Origin: Linum tenue
Lineage: Eukaryota > Streptophyta > Magnoliopsida > Malpighiales > Linaceae
Direction of reading: 5' to 3'
Length of the DNA stretch: 64,000 nt
Assembly: GCA_946122785.1 (NCBI GenBank)
Contig: CAMGYJ010000009.1
Location: forward strand, 3,688,937 to 3,752,936
Below are positions 1 to 11,241 of the stretch, piece after piece. Both the position numbers and the translations under genes were made by a program. A model generated the notes under the pieces. That model saw only the letters and a program-made list of their open reading frames with translations. It was not told the origin of the DNA and ran no database searches. Within the stretch, counting starts at the first letter, position 1; the number at the start of each line of letters is the position of its first letter.

Positions 1-1039
1 AAAAATCACATATATTCTTGTTATTGAATACACAACTTGAATTATCAAGTGCATTCTTGTCGGCAGAGCATCGTCTTTCCATCGGACTTTGGTGAATAAA
101 TTAACATGTATGCTATACTATGTGGTGTACTTGTAACAACATACAATATCATCCCGACTATGTTAATTAAATGATGTATGCAATTTTCTAACTATTGTAA
201 CTTGAACTATTAATCTCGCCCGTCTTTTTATAGGCATGAGGAGGACTCATTTTTCATAATTCATAGCAATAGGACCTGCTTATTCAAAACGTATAATACA
301 GTGACTGAAAACGGCTTTTGACTTTTTTTTTATAATCTCACTTTTTCCTCTGCCTATGAGTCGATGGATGGTTTGGGATATTTGCTTGGAATTCCATTGG
401 TGATTCATGATTGAGATAAGAGTTTGATTGGACAATGGGAAATTTTTGTTGGGAAAGAAAGGGTGAGAAAGTGGGAGGAAAGTGGAAACAAACAAGTGAA
501 GTGATATAAAGAAAGAAGTTTCAGCAGAGCATCATCTTTCAAATCCTGTAAAGGGAAATTGGCTGGAATTTTGGAGGGATCATATTTGCCTTTTTGAACT
601 TCGCCTCTTCCATTTTCCTCATGATGATGGACACCCTTTCAATACGAGACAAGAAGCTTTGTATTGGTATCTTATTAGTCAATTGGGTTTGCTATTTTGA
701 GAAATCTAGTTAAGATGTTTCAATGAGCTTCATGATGGTCATATCAATTGTTATAAGAAATAAGAGATAAATCATAAAATATAGAGTTGGTTTATATTTG
801 TATCCGGTAGAACCATAATTAGATTCCGCTTGACCATCTGGTCAAGATTCATTAGAAATCTCGCCATCAAATCCAATCGACATGCTCATTATTTAATGTT
901 GATTTTTTTGTTACGGTTTATAAAAATAAATATCGGCCACCATTGCGAAGCTGGAATTCTGCTTGTCTTATCACGCATTTATGGGCAATTTTATCAAACT
1001 CATTCTCTCTTTGTGCGAATTGGGTAAGGGAATATCAAT
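1..1039. other. Intergenic DNA, no gene recognised
   Basis: AT-rich sequence with only short open frames and no recognisable protein motif. The right edge merges into the decayed LINE that follows. Confidence 0.5.
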
Positions 1040-2070
1040 TGGGCTATACGTCTATTAGGGATATTCCCACAAGTTTAGTCTTAGGTATGGAGAAAAGTTA
1101 TGCAAGCTAGGAAACTAGTTGAAGGACACCTTCATAGTAGGACTGTTGGTGTATTCTGGGATGCTGATATTATGGAAGTAAACTCTGTAAATAAGGTTTG
1201 GGAATCTCTTCGACCAAAGTTTGATAAAGTTACATGGTACACCCTGATCTGGGAGTCATATTGCACACCAAGAGACAAGGTTATTGTCTGGTTGACAGTT
1301 CTCAACCAGATAAATACCTTTGACAAGATCAAAGTATGAAAAACCTGTTATATCAAATGTTTGTGCCTTCTGCTCACAGGCTGAGGAATCCAGGGATCAT
1401 TTATTTTTTCAAATTCCCTTTCTCTACGAATGTTATGCGAACTGCTTTCCAGTCTTCATCCCTGATGGGTGGTACCTGGCCAGACTCTCTAAAATAGAAT
1501 TACTACGCTGGACAAGCTGAAATACTGGGATAAATTAGGCGATGATACCTATCTTTTTTGTTCTATTAATCAAGAGAACAGGGACCATCTATTCTTTCCC
1601 TGTCCCTACTCTGTGAGTGTACTACAAAGGTGTATGCAAATGCTTCAATTAACATGTCCATGTTTCACTAGCTATGAAGGATATCTGGATTGGTCAGTCA
1701 AGAAGTTTAAGAGTAAGAAGGCAGTGGCTTTGGTGGGAAGGCTGGTCTGGAATGTTGTTGTGAGTTTGGTATGGCGTGAACAGTGTTCAAGGGTGCATGG
1801 AGAGCAAGGCAAACCAAGCAGTGAGATAGTTCGTTCAGTTAGAAGGTTGATTGAACTAGCAAGAAGTGGCAATGTGAGTCTTCATTCTGATTGTAGCACA
1901 AGGTGTTTTTGTAGATAACAGAGTAGTAGATTAGTGGTAGAAGTGTAGTGATAGATAGGAGTGTTCTGTTAGTATCTGCTTTTTTTGCCGTCAATGTAAA
2001 TTATCAAGAATGCTACCCCATCCACTTTAATAGGGGGTTGCATTGAGCTTTAATAATAATAATAATAAAA
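1040..2070 (+). mobile_element. Decayed LINE, 3' end of ORF2
   Basis: The + strand encodes pieces of the zinc-finger region found after the reverse transcriptase in plant L1-type LINE ORF2. Around 1190-1340 the reading is VWESLRPKFDKVTWYTLIW, then VWLTVLNQINTFDKIKV. Around 1360-1410 comes CAFCSQAEESRDHLFF and around 1550-1610 LFCSINQENRDHLFFPCP. Frame changes and stops separate the pieces, so it is dead. The downstream stretch 1613-1918 (LVWNVVVSLVWREQCSRVHG) fits the W-rich region before the LINE 3' end. The element appears to end in an (AAT)n tail at about 2049-2070. Reverse transcriptase and endonuclease are not present in the window. Confidence 0.75.
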
Positions 2071-2533
2071 ATTTGATATTGCCCAAAAAAAAATATTACG
2101 ATTTTCATTTTGTTGTTACTCAATACCTTCCTTTTTTAATAAATAAAGCGCTTATTCATAAAAATAAAAAAATCTTGGTCACTATTATAATAATACTAAA
2201 AAATATTGGTTACAATTTATATCTACCTCGCCCAAATAAATCACACGGATAACAAAATTCTTTCTACTAAAAGTAAAAAAAAAATTGATTAAATAAAGAT
2301 CACATCATCACAAAATAAATCACTTGCCAACTAATCCACACATATGCTATGTTTGATATTTACACCAAGTAGTAGGCATGGTCTCATGGAATCATGATGA
2401 GAATCATCATGAGCTGGTGGATTCCATCTGGGCCGAAACCCTTTTGTGTTTGAGCAAACAGAACCAAAGCTCAATATACTGTTGTCCAGCCCAAATGTGG
2501 TAGCCCAGATTCGTTCCTTCTAGATTGGTCATT
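2071..2533. other. Intergenic DNA, no gene recognised
   Basis: AT-rich spacer between the LINE tail and the left TSD of the Mutator-like element. I see no gene or RNA motif. Confidence 0.5.
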
Positions 2534-4294
2534 TTAAAATATGGCCAATACTATGGTGCCGCTGTAAAAAGTGCGGCACCGGTGCCGCTTCTTTTGATTG
2601 GACCACGTAGGTAATGATGTGGCACTGGGTGTGCGTATTAAACCCCAGCCCAAATCCAGTGGCCCATTAGAAGTGGTTCAGCCCGCCTATCCCAAACTAA
2701 CGGAGAACCCATTCTCCGTCCAACGCTTTCTTTTATTTTGATTTTAATTATTTAAATTGACTTTCAATCGACTGCTTAATTATGTTTTCGGCAGAATCAG
2801 AAAACAACGATCGACCACCAAACGAACCAAGCTCAATTCCGCTGTCTCCCACTCCGGCGGCGTCTCCAAATATAATCCCGGTGACTTAGCTACCCTCGAT
2901 CCCATCTCCAGGGTCTATCTAATGCTCGATTGAAATCCCGGCCTGTTTCGTCGTAAATTTATTCGGCATAACAGAGTGTTCGCGGGCCTCTCTATTTATC
3001 GAACAACTCCGTCGCATCTCTCTCCATCAAAAGGTTGGCAAGTAATTCAAGAATGTGTATTTGAGGATGTATGACAATGAGCCGGGGCGTTGTTTTAATT
3101 CTTTCGCCTCTGTCCTGAAGTTGCAAGTCACGTTGGAGGTTCGGTTTCATGTTTCCCATGCTTGGCTCATGAAATTGGTTTTCAATACTACAACTATGTG
3201 CAATAATGTGCCTGTACGTGGAGTTTAAGGTGAATGATTGTCAGCCTTTCTCTTATTGTATGTTTGGCTCATTAGCAATAATATATAGTTTGGACTTTGA
3301 AGTGAATGATTGACATGATTTCCCCTGTTAGATACTTATATGGATCTCAAGTAGGGAAGCTTATACGGTGCTGACTGTCATGAGAGAATGGCTTTGGATA
3401 TCTATAGCATTGCCTCACCAGATTGGTCTGATCTTCTCGAAATTATGAAGCATTGACAACCTTAAAATTGAGCACTGCCATATCAATGAACATGAAAATG
3501 AATATGTGGACACTAGATGGAATTTTTTGGTGGGTTGAATGAGTAGATTTATGAGGTGTTTTGGTTGGTGAAGTATGTAGCTGCTAATGCCATTTCTTAT
3601 GCTTGTGGATCTTTTTCATGCTTAATTTTGGTTGTTTTAATGTATTGTCCTCTATGAGTCCTATTAGATAGAACATTCGTGCACTAACCAGCAAGAGTCG
3701 ATTTTGGGTTTCGACTTTTTGTAGTAGGTAGGGGATATGGTTGTGCTTTTGTTTGCTTTCATTGCAGTAGCAGTTCCGTCTGCTGAAGGTGTTATTCCCC
3801 TTATTTCAGATATCATCTGAATATAAAACATGATTCAGGACAAGGAACAATCCAAATCTATATGATCTACAATATTATGCAGGTGGGATTTCAATATAAT
3901 CATTATTTCCATTTGTCACTGATTTCAGAAATTGAAGTTTAGCACGAGCGTTGAAGTTAGGTTTTTTCGCATCGGTTGCTGGAAACCAGATGCTACCGTC
4001 GCCACCACCTGCGACGCCACAAGCAAGGCCTGATGATAGCATCAAGAGACACTAATATGGAGGAAGAAGATTGGAGTGGCCAACTTGTACTGCATCGGCC
4101 CGACAGAGAGAAGAAATTACTAGGGACCATTTCAATTCCCTTGGTTCGTAACTCATAAGCTTAAGGTATAAAGATGCTTCTAACACTAAAAGATATGCAG
4201 AGCAGTTGCTGCTTGATGCATATTATATGCACTAGTAGACTATATAATGTCGTATGCTTTGGCTGTTGTATGTGTGCAGGGTGATCTAGCTCCT

Positions 4295-4350
4295 AGAAGA
4301 AGAAGAAGAAGAAGAAGAAGAAGAAGAAGAAGGAAGAGGAGGAGGAGGAG
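4295..4350. repeat. (GAA)n/(GGA)n microsatellite
   Basis: Perfect GAA repeat at 4295-4332, grading into GGA repeats. It lies inside the Mutator-like element. Confidence 0.9.
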
Positions 4351-5701
4351 TGTTGAAGAAGAAGTGTTGAGAACTTCTAATGTTTCCCTTCTAGCAAAAG
4401 TATACTATAGTTTATTGGATTTGAAATTGTCGAGATCAGCATATTACACTCTCTAAGCTAGACAAAATTGGAGCTTTTCTGTATAATTACAAGCGAGCTC
4501 CCCTATCACATATACTACATTCCAAATCCAATAGCAGCAAAACATAATGTTCATCTTTCATATTCTTAATGGACTTGGGATACTCACCATGATCCTATAC
4601 GAAGAGGTGCAAGAAAATTACAAGGCACATAGAGAGCATGGCGTAAATCAGTATTCTGTAAACTTTCAGTCCAGACACAACCCTAAATTTGTTAGAAGTG
4701 TTAAATTTGTTGCCTTGATTTAGTGATTTGATTAAGCTCAATTACACACTCGAATCAGAAAACGCACCAACCAGAAAAGGAAGTAGCAGACAGGCATAAC
4801 TTACGTCTTACAAGCTTTAGCAGCATACTAAATTACAAATAATACAAGTACAACCCATCAAACAGGAAGGCTGGGAATTTTATATCCAACCACAAGAAAC
4901 GAGCTATAAGATAAAAAACAGCAGCAAGCAACTGATACCAAACACCAGCAATGCTGCCACCATGCGTCCATGCCTGATCTGTGTCGATGTACTATTTCGA
5001 AACTTAGTCGTCTACCAGAGTCACACTCAGTTCATGGATAAGGTATGATCCAAAATGGATAAAGGCTGTCGAGTTCTTTCAGTCAATAGCAACATATCTA
5101 GAAACAATATGATCTCCCATATAACTAACAGTGAAACCTAATCTTAAACTAACCCACCACTGATATTTCTCATCTACGTGGTCCAGAAACATCCTGGGAT
5201 GAGAAGAATACTCAGCTGCAGCCTGCAGCAGCCATGGCATTGGCAGGAAACTTGAACTACTTTTTATGATAACTTAGACCAACTGTTGACCATGGCTATC
5301 CTTTAAACAAGATAACATTGCCTCCTTGAAGCCACTTTTATTATACCTGCGCTTCCAACTATACATATTAAATTATCAATGTTGCAACCAAGAACTTGAT
5401 TCCACATGTTTCTCAATCGAGGATAAACCCATCAAAACAGAAGTAGTCAGAGGAAGTCAAAACCAGGCAATATTATGCACATTGGGAGTAATATACAAAA
5501 ATAACACGAGTAATACATCCAGACAAACTCTCCATAATGTGGAGCCAAATCACCATCAATGCCAGCCTAAAGAGAAGAGGTGGAGTTAGCCCTTCTGTGG
5601 AGCATATACACGAGTTATTTCTACATTTTGGGAGAGGTGTTGAATATAATTACAGCTTCCATAAGGATTTGAAGCGATACTACAGAGCCTGGTGAACTAA
5701 C

Positions 5702-5764
5702 AAGCACTTGCTGAGCTGTGAGACGTTGTTTATGATCTGGATTAAGCATCTTTATCACTGGATC
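5702..5764 (-). pseudogene. Captured exon fragment, CDPK-like protein kinase
   Basis: On the - strand, 21 codons read DPVIKMLNPDHKQRLTAQQV followed by L. This matches kinase subdomain XI of calcium-dependent protein kinases, whose usual form is roughly K-M-L-x-P-D-x-K-x-R-L-T-A-Q-Q-V-L. An AG acceptor-like dinucleotide sits directly upstream (complement of 5765-5766), as expected for a captured exon. After the motif the reading continues VSSPG rather than the normal EHPW, so the fragment is cut at or near an exon edge. No other kinase subdomain was found nearby. I infer capture from a host kinase gene by the surrounding Mutator-like element; the family call rests on this one motif. Confidence 0.55.
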
Positions 5765-6491
5765 CTATTCATTGCTGAACAGGATGAAAAGGAAGATGAA
5801 AAGTTATGGACGGTGGGGCTTTTCGAAGGTGACAGAGGCCCGCGAAGAGACAGATTCCTTCGCCTCTGATCTGAAATCGAAGAGTAAGGTGGACCATGGA
5901 GATGGGATCGGCCACGAACAAGTCGCCGGAGGGATTTAGAAGAGACTGCCGGAGAAGGCGATCGAGGAACTACCTTTTGGATTGTTTGGTGTCGACCCCT
6001 GTGGCTGTAGCTCTGTTTTCTGAATCTTCCGAAAAACAAAACTAGTTTCATTTTCATTAATTGTAATTCTAATTTAATTAATGAAAAGATAAAACAGTTT
6101 GGCAAAATAAAAAACAGAATAAAGCGTTTGGGTTGGACGAAGAAGGGTTCTCTCCGTTAGTTTGGGAGAGGCGGGTTGGCTAAGTACTCATTGGCTTTGG
6201 ACTCGGTTAAATGAATTCAGTCACTGCCACATCACTTCCACGTGGCCCAATCATAATCCGCGGCACCGGTGCCGCATTTTTTTTAGCGGCACCGTAGTAT
6301 CAGCCTTAAAATATACCAATATTTTTCAAGGCAAAATATGACAACTTGAATTCCTTTTATTTTGTAATTATTCAATAAATTAAAATTCTTGGTTTTTTTC
6401 TATAACTTTATTATAGGTATAATATGAGATCATAAAAGTAATGTCATGATAATTTTAGTAAAATTACTATTTATACCTAATAGAAAACCTA

Positions 6492-6735
6492 TGTCAAGGT
6501 GTGGGCAATTACCCACATTGACATGGTATCAGAGCCTTATGTGATCGAAAGGTTTTGTGTTCGAATTCCGGTGACCCCATTTGTGAAGCACATGTATTCT
6601 CGTGTTCATGACATGTGCAAACGAAAGCCCTTATGAGGTGATTGATTTTCATTTGAGGGGGTGTGCTAGTGAACGATATATGATCCAAGATTGAACCTCT
6701 CTCAACAACTCAGAATCATTGGAATCTACTTGTTA
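6492..6735 (+). mobile_element. TRIM-like LTR retroelement relic
   Basis: A primer-binding site for initiator Met-tRNA, TGGTATCAGAGCC, lies at 6524-6536 directly after a sequence ending in ACA. A polypurine tract, TTGAGGGGG, lies at about 6653-6661. The sequence after it (GAACGATATATGATCC, then CTCTCAACAACT) resembles the LTR of the complete TRIM at 10.2 kb, read in the opposite orientation. The presumed 5' LTR is mostly lost. What precedes the PBS is a 32-bp inverted repeat (6492-6523, TGTCAA to TTGACA). No TSD was found. Confidence 0.6.
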
Positions 6736-6826
6736 GTTAGTAGTTACATAAACTAGCTTAATTAAGTCAACCAAATCATACCAACCCTGCAATAAGGCTG
6801 GCGGGTGTTCACGTGAGGGCAACCCC

Positions 6827-7489
6827 ATCACACGTAGGGGTGGAAATCAGTACGGTATCGGTATCCCAATACCAAATACCGAAATCCTGAATACCGAATT
6901 ACACCCTAAAGTCAATCCCAATTCCAATTCATAAATAATTTCGGTATCCCAATCCCTAAATATTTCGGTATCCCAATTGGTACTTCGGTATCCCAATTGG
7001 TATTATCGAATACGAAATGAATTACCTTTGTAATTAATAATTAAATATATAAATTATATTTTATTTTTAATTTAGGGGAAAAGACTAAGCAAAGAGTTTT
7101 GAATTATGATATTATTAAGGAGAGTGGAGGAGAGGATACATCTCAAGTTCTTATCATTGATAATCTTTAATTTGACGAATTGAAGGTTGAGAGACGACTA
7201 TTAATAGTGATAGAATGATCTGTGTATAATTAAATGACACTTTTGGTGGTTGAGGGTCATGTAGTAGTAAATGAGAGAGTCTAGTTGGGAGGATAAAATA
7301 CAAACTAGCTTATATTTTGGTATATCCCGATCCCAATCCCGTAATCCTTAATACCTAATAACAATTGAAATTCAATCCCAATCTCAATCCCAAGAAATAA
7401 AACGTGTATTCGGTCAAATATAGACAAATTCGGTATGGTATTTGGTATATCCCAAATACCGGTACCAAACTTCCAGCCCTAATCACACG
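6827..7489. mobile_element. hAT element, non-autonomous, 647 bp with 8-bp TSD
   Basis: The element occupies 6835-7481 between identical 8-bp repeats ATCACACG (6827-6834 and 7482-7489). Ends are TAGGGGTGGAAA and, complemented, TAGGGCTGGAAG, a typical plant hAT terminus. Subterminal regions carry many GGTAT/ATACC motifs (GGTATCGGTATCCC), probable transposase-binding repeats. There is no coding capacity. Confidence 0.9.
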
Positions 7490-7626
7490 TACCGTACGTA
7501 CATGAAATGACACCATAATACGGCAATTAGAAATAATGACACGTTTAATTTTATCTATTCATAATCATCTACCAGCCGACGCAATGACAGTTAATAAAAT
7601 AGCAAATGATGCATATTTATGCAGAT

Positions 7627-7976
7627 TAAGACCATCTCCATCCCTGCAATCAATAAGCAATTTCTAAAGTGGGCCCTTATCGCCACATCATCAATCAAGC
7701 AAAATTCCATTCAATAATTTCTAAACCCCTACATCTCTAAAACCAATAAGTAATTGCCAATAGTGGACCCATACAACTTCTTACCACATAACAAAGAAAG
7801 AAAAAGTAATTGAAAAATAAAAGATATCCTAGGTGGCATTGCAAGATGAATTTCTTATTTAGCAATCTTTCTAAATAAGAAAGCACCCAACATCCTTGTA
7901 ATTGCTTAAAAATGGTGCCACCTAGGATCCCACTAAATCAGCAAAAGGTATAAGCAATGGGATAGAAATGGTCTAA
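7627..7976. mobile_element. Tourist-like MITE (PIF/Harbinger), 344 bp
   Basis: The element lies at 7630-7973 with inverted ends GACCATCTCCATCCC and, complemented, GACCATTTCTATCCC. It is flanked by the 3-bp duplication TAA (7627-7629 and 7974-7976), as in PIF/Harbinger-derived MITEs. Internal CCTAGGTGG-type and AAATAAGAAA segments are also roughly self-complementary. It is non-coding. Confidence 0.75.
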
Positions 7977-7983
7977 TGCGAGT

Positions 7984-8383
7984 ATTGCACGCATGGTTGT
8001 CACGCCGGCCGGCGTGTCACTGGTTGAACCTGGTTCAACCTGTACCGGTCATAAAACCGGTATGACACCACCAGTATGACCGGCATGATCGATATACGAA
8101 TCTCTAAATAAAATGATCTTATCTTAGTGAATTTAATTGATAAAAAGTAATTTATTATTTAGTTTATGTGTTAAAAAGTTAAATGTTGATGTTATTTGTT
8201 GGATTCAAGTACAAATATTTAGGTATTGACGTTAAATGTCGCATTTAAATATGAGTATTTGTAAATTATTTGTAATATTAACCGACATGAACCGACACAA
8301 ACCGGTATGTACCACCGGTCGAACCATTCCACTTGCTAAACCGGCACACTGGCACAAAGCGGTTTGACAACCTTGATTGCACG
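7984..8383. mobile_element. hAT element, non-autonomous, 384 bp with 8-bp TSD
   Basis: The element lies at 7992-8375 between identical ATTGCACG repeats (7984-7991 and 8376-8383). Ends are CATGGTTGTCACGCC and, complemented, CAAGGTTGTCAAACC. The CAAGGTTGTCAA terminus is shared with the larger hAT at 17.4 kb. Subterminal ACCGGTATG/CATACCGG motifs are repeated in both orientations. It is non-coding. Confidence 0.9.
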
Positions 8384-9073
8384 TAATAAACTAATAAAGA
8401 TATGCCAGAACCTGCATGACACTACTACTCATCAATTTGTCAGTAACGACACAAAACTAATTATTATAAACAATCCAACCAAACGAATTTAATTTGTTTG
8501 AAACCAAACTTAACTTCAGATACATTAACCAAAATTAACTACTCATTGTTAATTTTTTGGACTTGTGACTTGGACAAAACAAAACGGTCGATCGATTACA
8601 CTATTTTCCGTTTTACTACGTTCAACAAGCGGTCAATCGGTCAAATACCTTATCCTGCCGGACACTCCTCTCCCACTCTCCGCTTACCTCCTCCCGGTAA
8701 ATGTTGTTCAAATTAATGATCATGTTTCTAACAAAAACATTTAATAAGCTTAATAAAATTTTCACTAAGCTTAGAATCGTCATTTTCCTTGTTACCTGCT
8801 TGGAAACAAAATGTGCTCTTGTTGAGGAAGATAGGTGGTTGATACGATGTGCTTTATACTTCATACTGTATCAGATGGGAGGGCCAAAAAGGAACTGTCG
8901 TGATTTGATTCTGGGCAAAGAAAAGCCCATCAGAACTCTGGGTCATCACTCATCACGTTGGGCCTTGGCATGGACCCAAAACAAAGGCTAGGCCCAAGTG
9001 TTCCCTTGCCTGAAAGGTCTTGGAAGTTTGCAGCCACTCCATTGGTAGTTGTAAATGTATGTTGGATTATTCA
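8384..9073. other. Intergenic DNA, no gene recognised
   Basis: Overlapping short open frames on both strands give no recognisable protein. The segment is somewhat less AT-rich than its surroundings but has no terminal repeats that I can see. Confidence 0.5.
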
Positions 9074-9507
9074 TTTTCTCTAGGGGTAAATGCCACGTTT
9101 GGCCACTGAGATTACTAAATTGTGTCATGTTTAGTCATTAGAAATATTTAATATTAATTTTGGTCACTCGAATTACTGAAATAGGTCACATTTAGTCACT
9201 CTCCCATTAGTCTCCGTTCAACTCTGGTCAGTCGAATTACTGAAACGTGTCACATTTAGTTACTCGAATTACCGAAACATGTCAAATTTAGTCACACTCC
9301 CGTAAGTTTCCGTCCAACTCCATTAATGAAGTTGGACGGAAACTAACTCCATTAATGAAGTTGGACGGAAACTAACGGGAGAGTGACGAAATGTGACTTG
9401 TTTTAGTAATTCGAGTGACCAAAATTGATATTAAATTTTTCTAATGACTAAACATAACACGATTTAGTAATCTCAGTGACTAAATGTGGCATTTATCCTT
9501 TTCTCTA
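9074..9507. mobile_element. Fold-back Mutator-like MITE, 416 bp with 9-bp TSD
   Basis: The element lies at 9083-9498, flanked by the 9-bp repeat TTTTCTCTA (9074-9082 and 9499-9507). The two halves are long imperfect inverted repeats. The left side reads AAATGCCACGTTTGGCCACTG and the right side carries its complement, through to TTGGTCACTCGAATTACTGA. The centre contains a short direct duplication (TCCATTAATGAAGTTGGACG at about 9321 and 9350). It is almost entirely stem and non-coding. Confidence 0.88.
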
Positions 9508-10237
9508 GCGAGTTGATTACCTCTCAAGAGGTTAGGATTCAATTATATTCACCACAGAGCAGAAATTATCTCATAATTAATCATTTACTACTTTGTGTAA
9601 TTATCTATGACAAGCAAACATGGTGATACCCTATCGTGAGGGTGCTAATACCCGATAGGATATTTTATGGACCTCCCATCGTGAATTTTATTTATGAAAA
9701 AATAAAAATGGAAATTCTACAAAGTCAGCTTAAGGGAAAATATAAGGAAGGTACAAAGAGACATGTGGGATGGGTTTGGATAATAATGGAAATGACCTAC
9801 TAGACACTTCTTCTTCTTCACATTTCAACATGTTTTGTTTCTTTTCTTATAATTATTTGATGTGAGTTACGTAGAGGAAGTGCATTCGAAATCTCCAGAA
9901 AATGAGATATGCCCAAAATCAAACTGGCTATATGGTCCCACTGTACAAATTTCTCCATATACCAAAGATGGAAAATCCAGTTTTGTAAAATTTTGAAGGG
10001 TCCACTGATCATAAACCTTAGGACTCGTTCCAAGGCACCACTTCAACTTTGTAAAAATTTTGTTTTCAACGTACATACACCAACCCGTTGGGCTGAGGAT
10101 TTGAGAAACGGTGTGGTCTGTTGCATTATATTACGTTGTATGGTCTAGGTTGAAGGGTTTGGGACACAGGTTTGAGGTGAGACTAGATATAATAGGATTC
10201 AAATCAAATCACGCTTTGTAAAATTCTATTGTGAGTG

Positions 10238-10538
10238 CGGTCTGTCATGAACCAGTTGATCCCAATAACTCGAGTTGTTGGGAGAAGATTATGCTGGATC
10301 TTATACCACTCTCTAACACGCCCCCTCAAACGAAAGCCAACCCACGGGCTTGAAGTTTGCACAGGCCCACCATACCATGTGCTTGAAAGACAACGGTTAA
10401 TATTGGGGGTCGTGGAGATTCGAACACATGACCTTTCGGTTTTAGGCTCTGATACCATGTCATGAACCAGTTGGTCCCAATAACTCGAGTTGTTGGGAGA
10501 AGGTTATGCTGGATCTTATACCACTCTCTAACACGGTC
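10238..10538 (-). mobile_element. Complete TRIM retrotransposon, 291 bp with 76-bp LTRs
   Basis: Two near-identical 76-bp direct repeats (10243-10318 and 10458-10533) start with TGTCATGAACCAG and end with CTCTAACA, giving TG...CA LTR termini. The 5-bp duplication CGGTC flanks the whole (10238-10242 and 10534-10538). Read on the - strand, the LTR at 10458-10533 is followed by the initiator-Met primer-binding site TGGTATCAGAGCC (10445-10457). A polypurine tract TTGAGGGGG precedes the other LTR. The 139-bp interior has no coding capacity. This is a terminal-repeat retrotransposon in miniature that depends on proteins from other elements. The LTRs differ at only about two positions, so insertion is fairly recent. 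Confidence 0.93.
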
Positions 10539-10834
10539 TGGATCTTGATTACTTTGTCCCTACTTTAACTTTTGCAAAAAAAAAAAAACGTCTTCTCATT
10601 AGAGCTTTTACGATGTCGAGCGTATGGAATACTTGAAAGGTCCGACGATTTTGCTTCTTGGATATGAAAATATATATAAATGAACCTCTCATATGGAATA
10701 GTTGGAAAATGCCAACCTCGATGACACTTATTTTCCTCCGTCCTCTTTTTTTAGTAAGAATGCAAAGAGAGTGCGAGATGTCAGTCACTGATGGAACGAA
10801 TTCGAACCTACCTAATATCTGACTGCATAGATCC

Positions 10835-11241
10835 CTTCCTAGTAGAGGTGGCAAATGGATTGATCCATGGATTGGTGGATTGGATTGGTGGATTCATGAA
10901 TCAAATGAATTGGATCAAGTGGATTGGTGGATTATCCATGAATCCAAATGACATCCTCAACCAAGGACCAATATGTAAAAATGTGAAAAGTTTAGGTACT
11001 AAAATGTCATAAATGAAAATTTTTAGGTACCAAAACGTAATTTTCCAATGATATTTTTCGTATAGAAAATTAAATTTTGGGTACCAAAATGTAAAATATA
11101 AAAAGTGTAGGTACCAAATCGTAATTTGCCATTTGGATTCATGGATCAATCCAAACCCAATTGGATTTGGATCAAATAGATTGGAATTAAATGGATTGGA
11201 TTATGTGGATTGAATTGAGAATTGTCACCTTTACTTCCTAA
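10835..11241. mobile_element. hAT element, non-autonomous, 391 bp
   Basis: The element lies at 10843-11233 with ends TAGAGGTGGCAA and, complemented, TAAAGGTGACAA. The 8-bp duplication has one mismatch: CTTCCTAG (10835-10842) and CTTCCTAA (11234-11241). Subterminal GGATTG/CAATCC motifs are dense. The centre has repeats of TAGGTACCAAA(A/T)CGTAA. It is non-coding. Confidence 0.82.

Larger units (their letters stand above)
2534..6314. mobile_element. Mutator-like element (Pack-MULE type), 3763 bp with 9-bp TSD
   Basis: The element runs 2543-6305 and is flanked by the identical 9-bp target-site duplication TTAAAATAT (2534-2542 and 6306-6314), which is diagnostic of the Mutator superfamily. The ends are long terminal inverted repeats. 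The left end reads GGCCAATACTATGGTGCCGC and the right end, complemented, GGCTGATACTACGGTGCCGC. Both continue through GCGGCACCGGTGCCGC, a CACGT-containing block and CCCAAACTAACGGAG. Imperfect inverted homology extends about 450-530 bp inward (about 2543-3010 and 5770-6305). There is no transposase. The interior has a kinase-like coding fragment on the - strand (5702-5764) and intron-like sequence, which fits a non-autonomous element that captured host gene pieces. A (GAA)n tract lies inside at 4295-4332. Confidence 0.88.

Noticed and set aside
4247..4456. Arg-rich protein from the (GAA)n tract
   Set aside because: Translation of a microsatellite inside a transposon; no evidence of a gene.
5755..6105. 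116-codon - strand frame as a gene
   Set aside because: It overlaps the right terminal inverted repeat of the Mutator-like element and has no recognised domain.
10423..10457. tRNA-like B box (GATTCGAAC) suggesting a SINE or tRNA gene
   Set aside because: The surrounding sequence is a TRIM with LTRs, PBS and PPT; there is no tRNA fold or A box at the right spacing.
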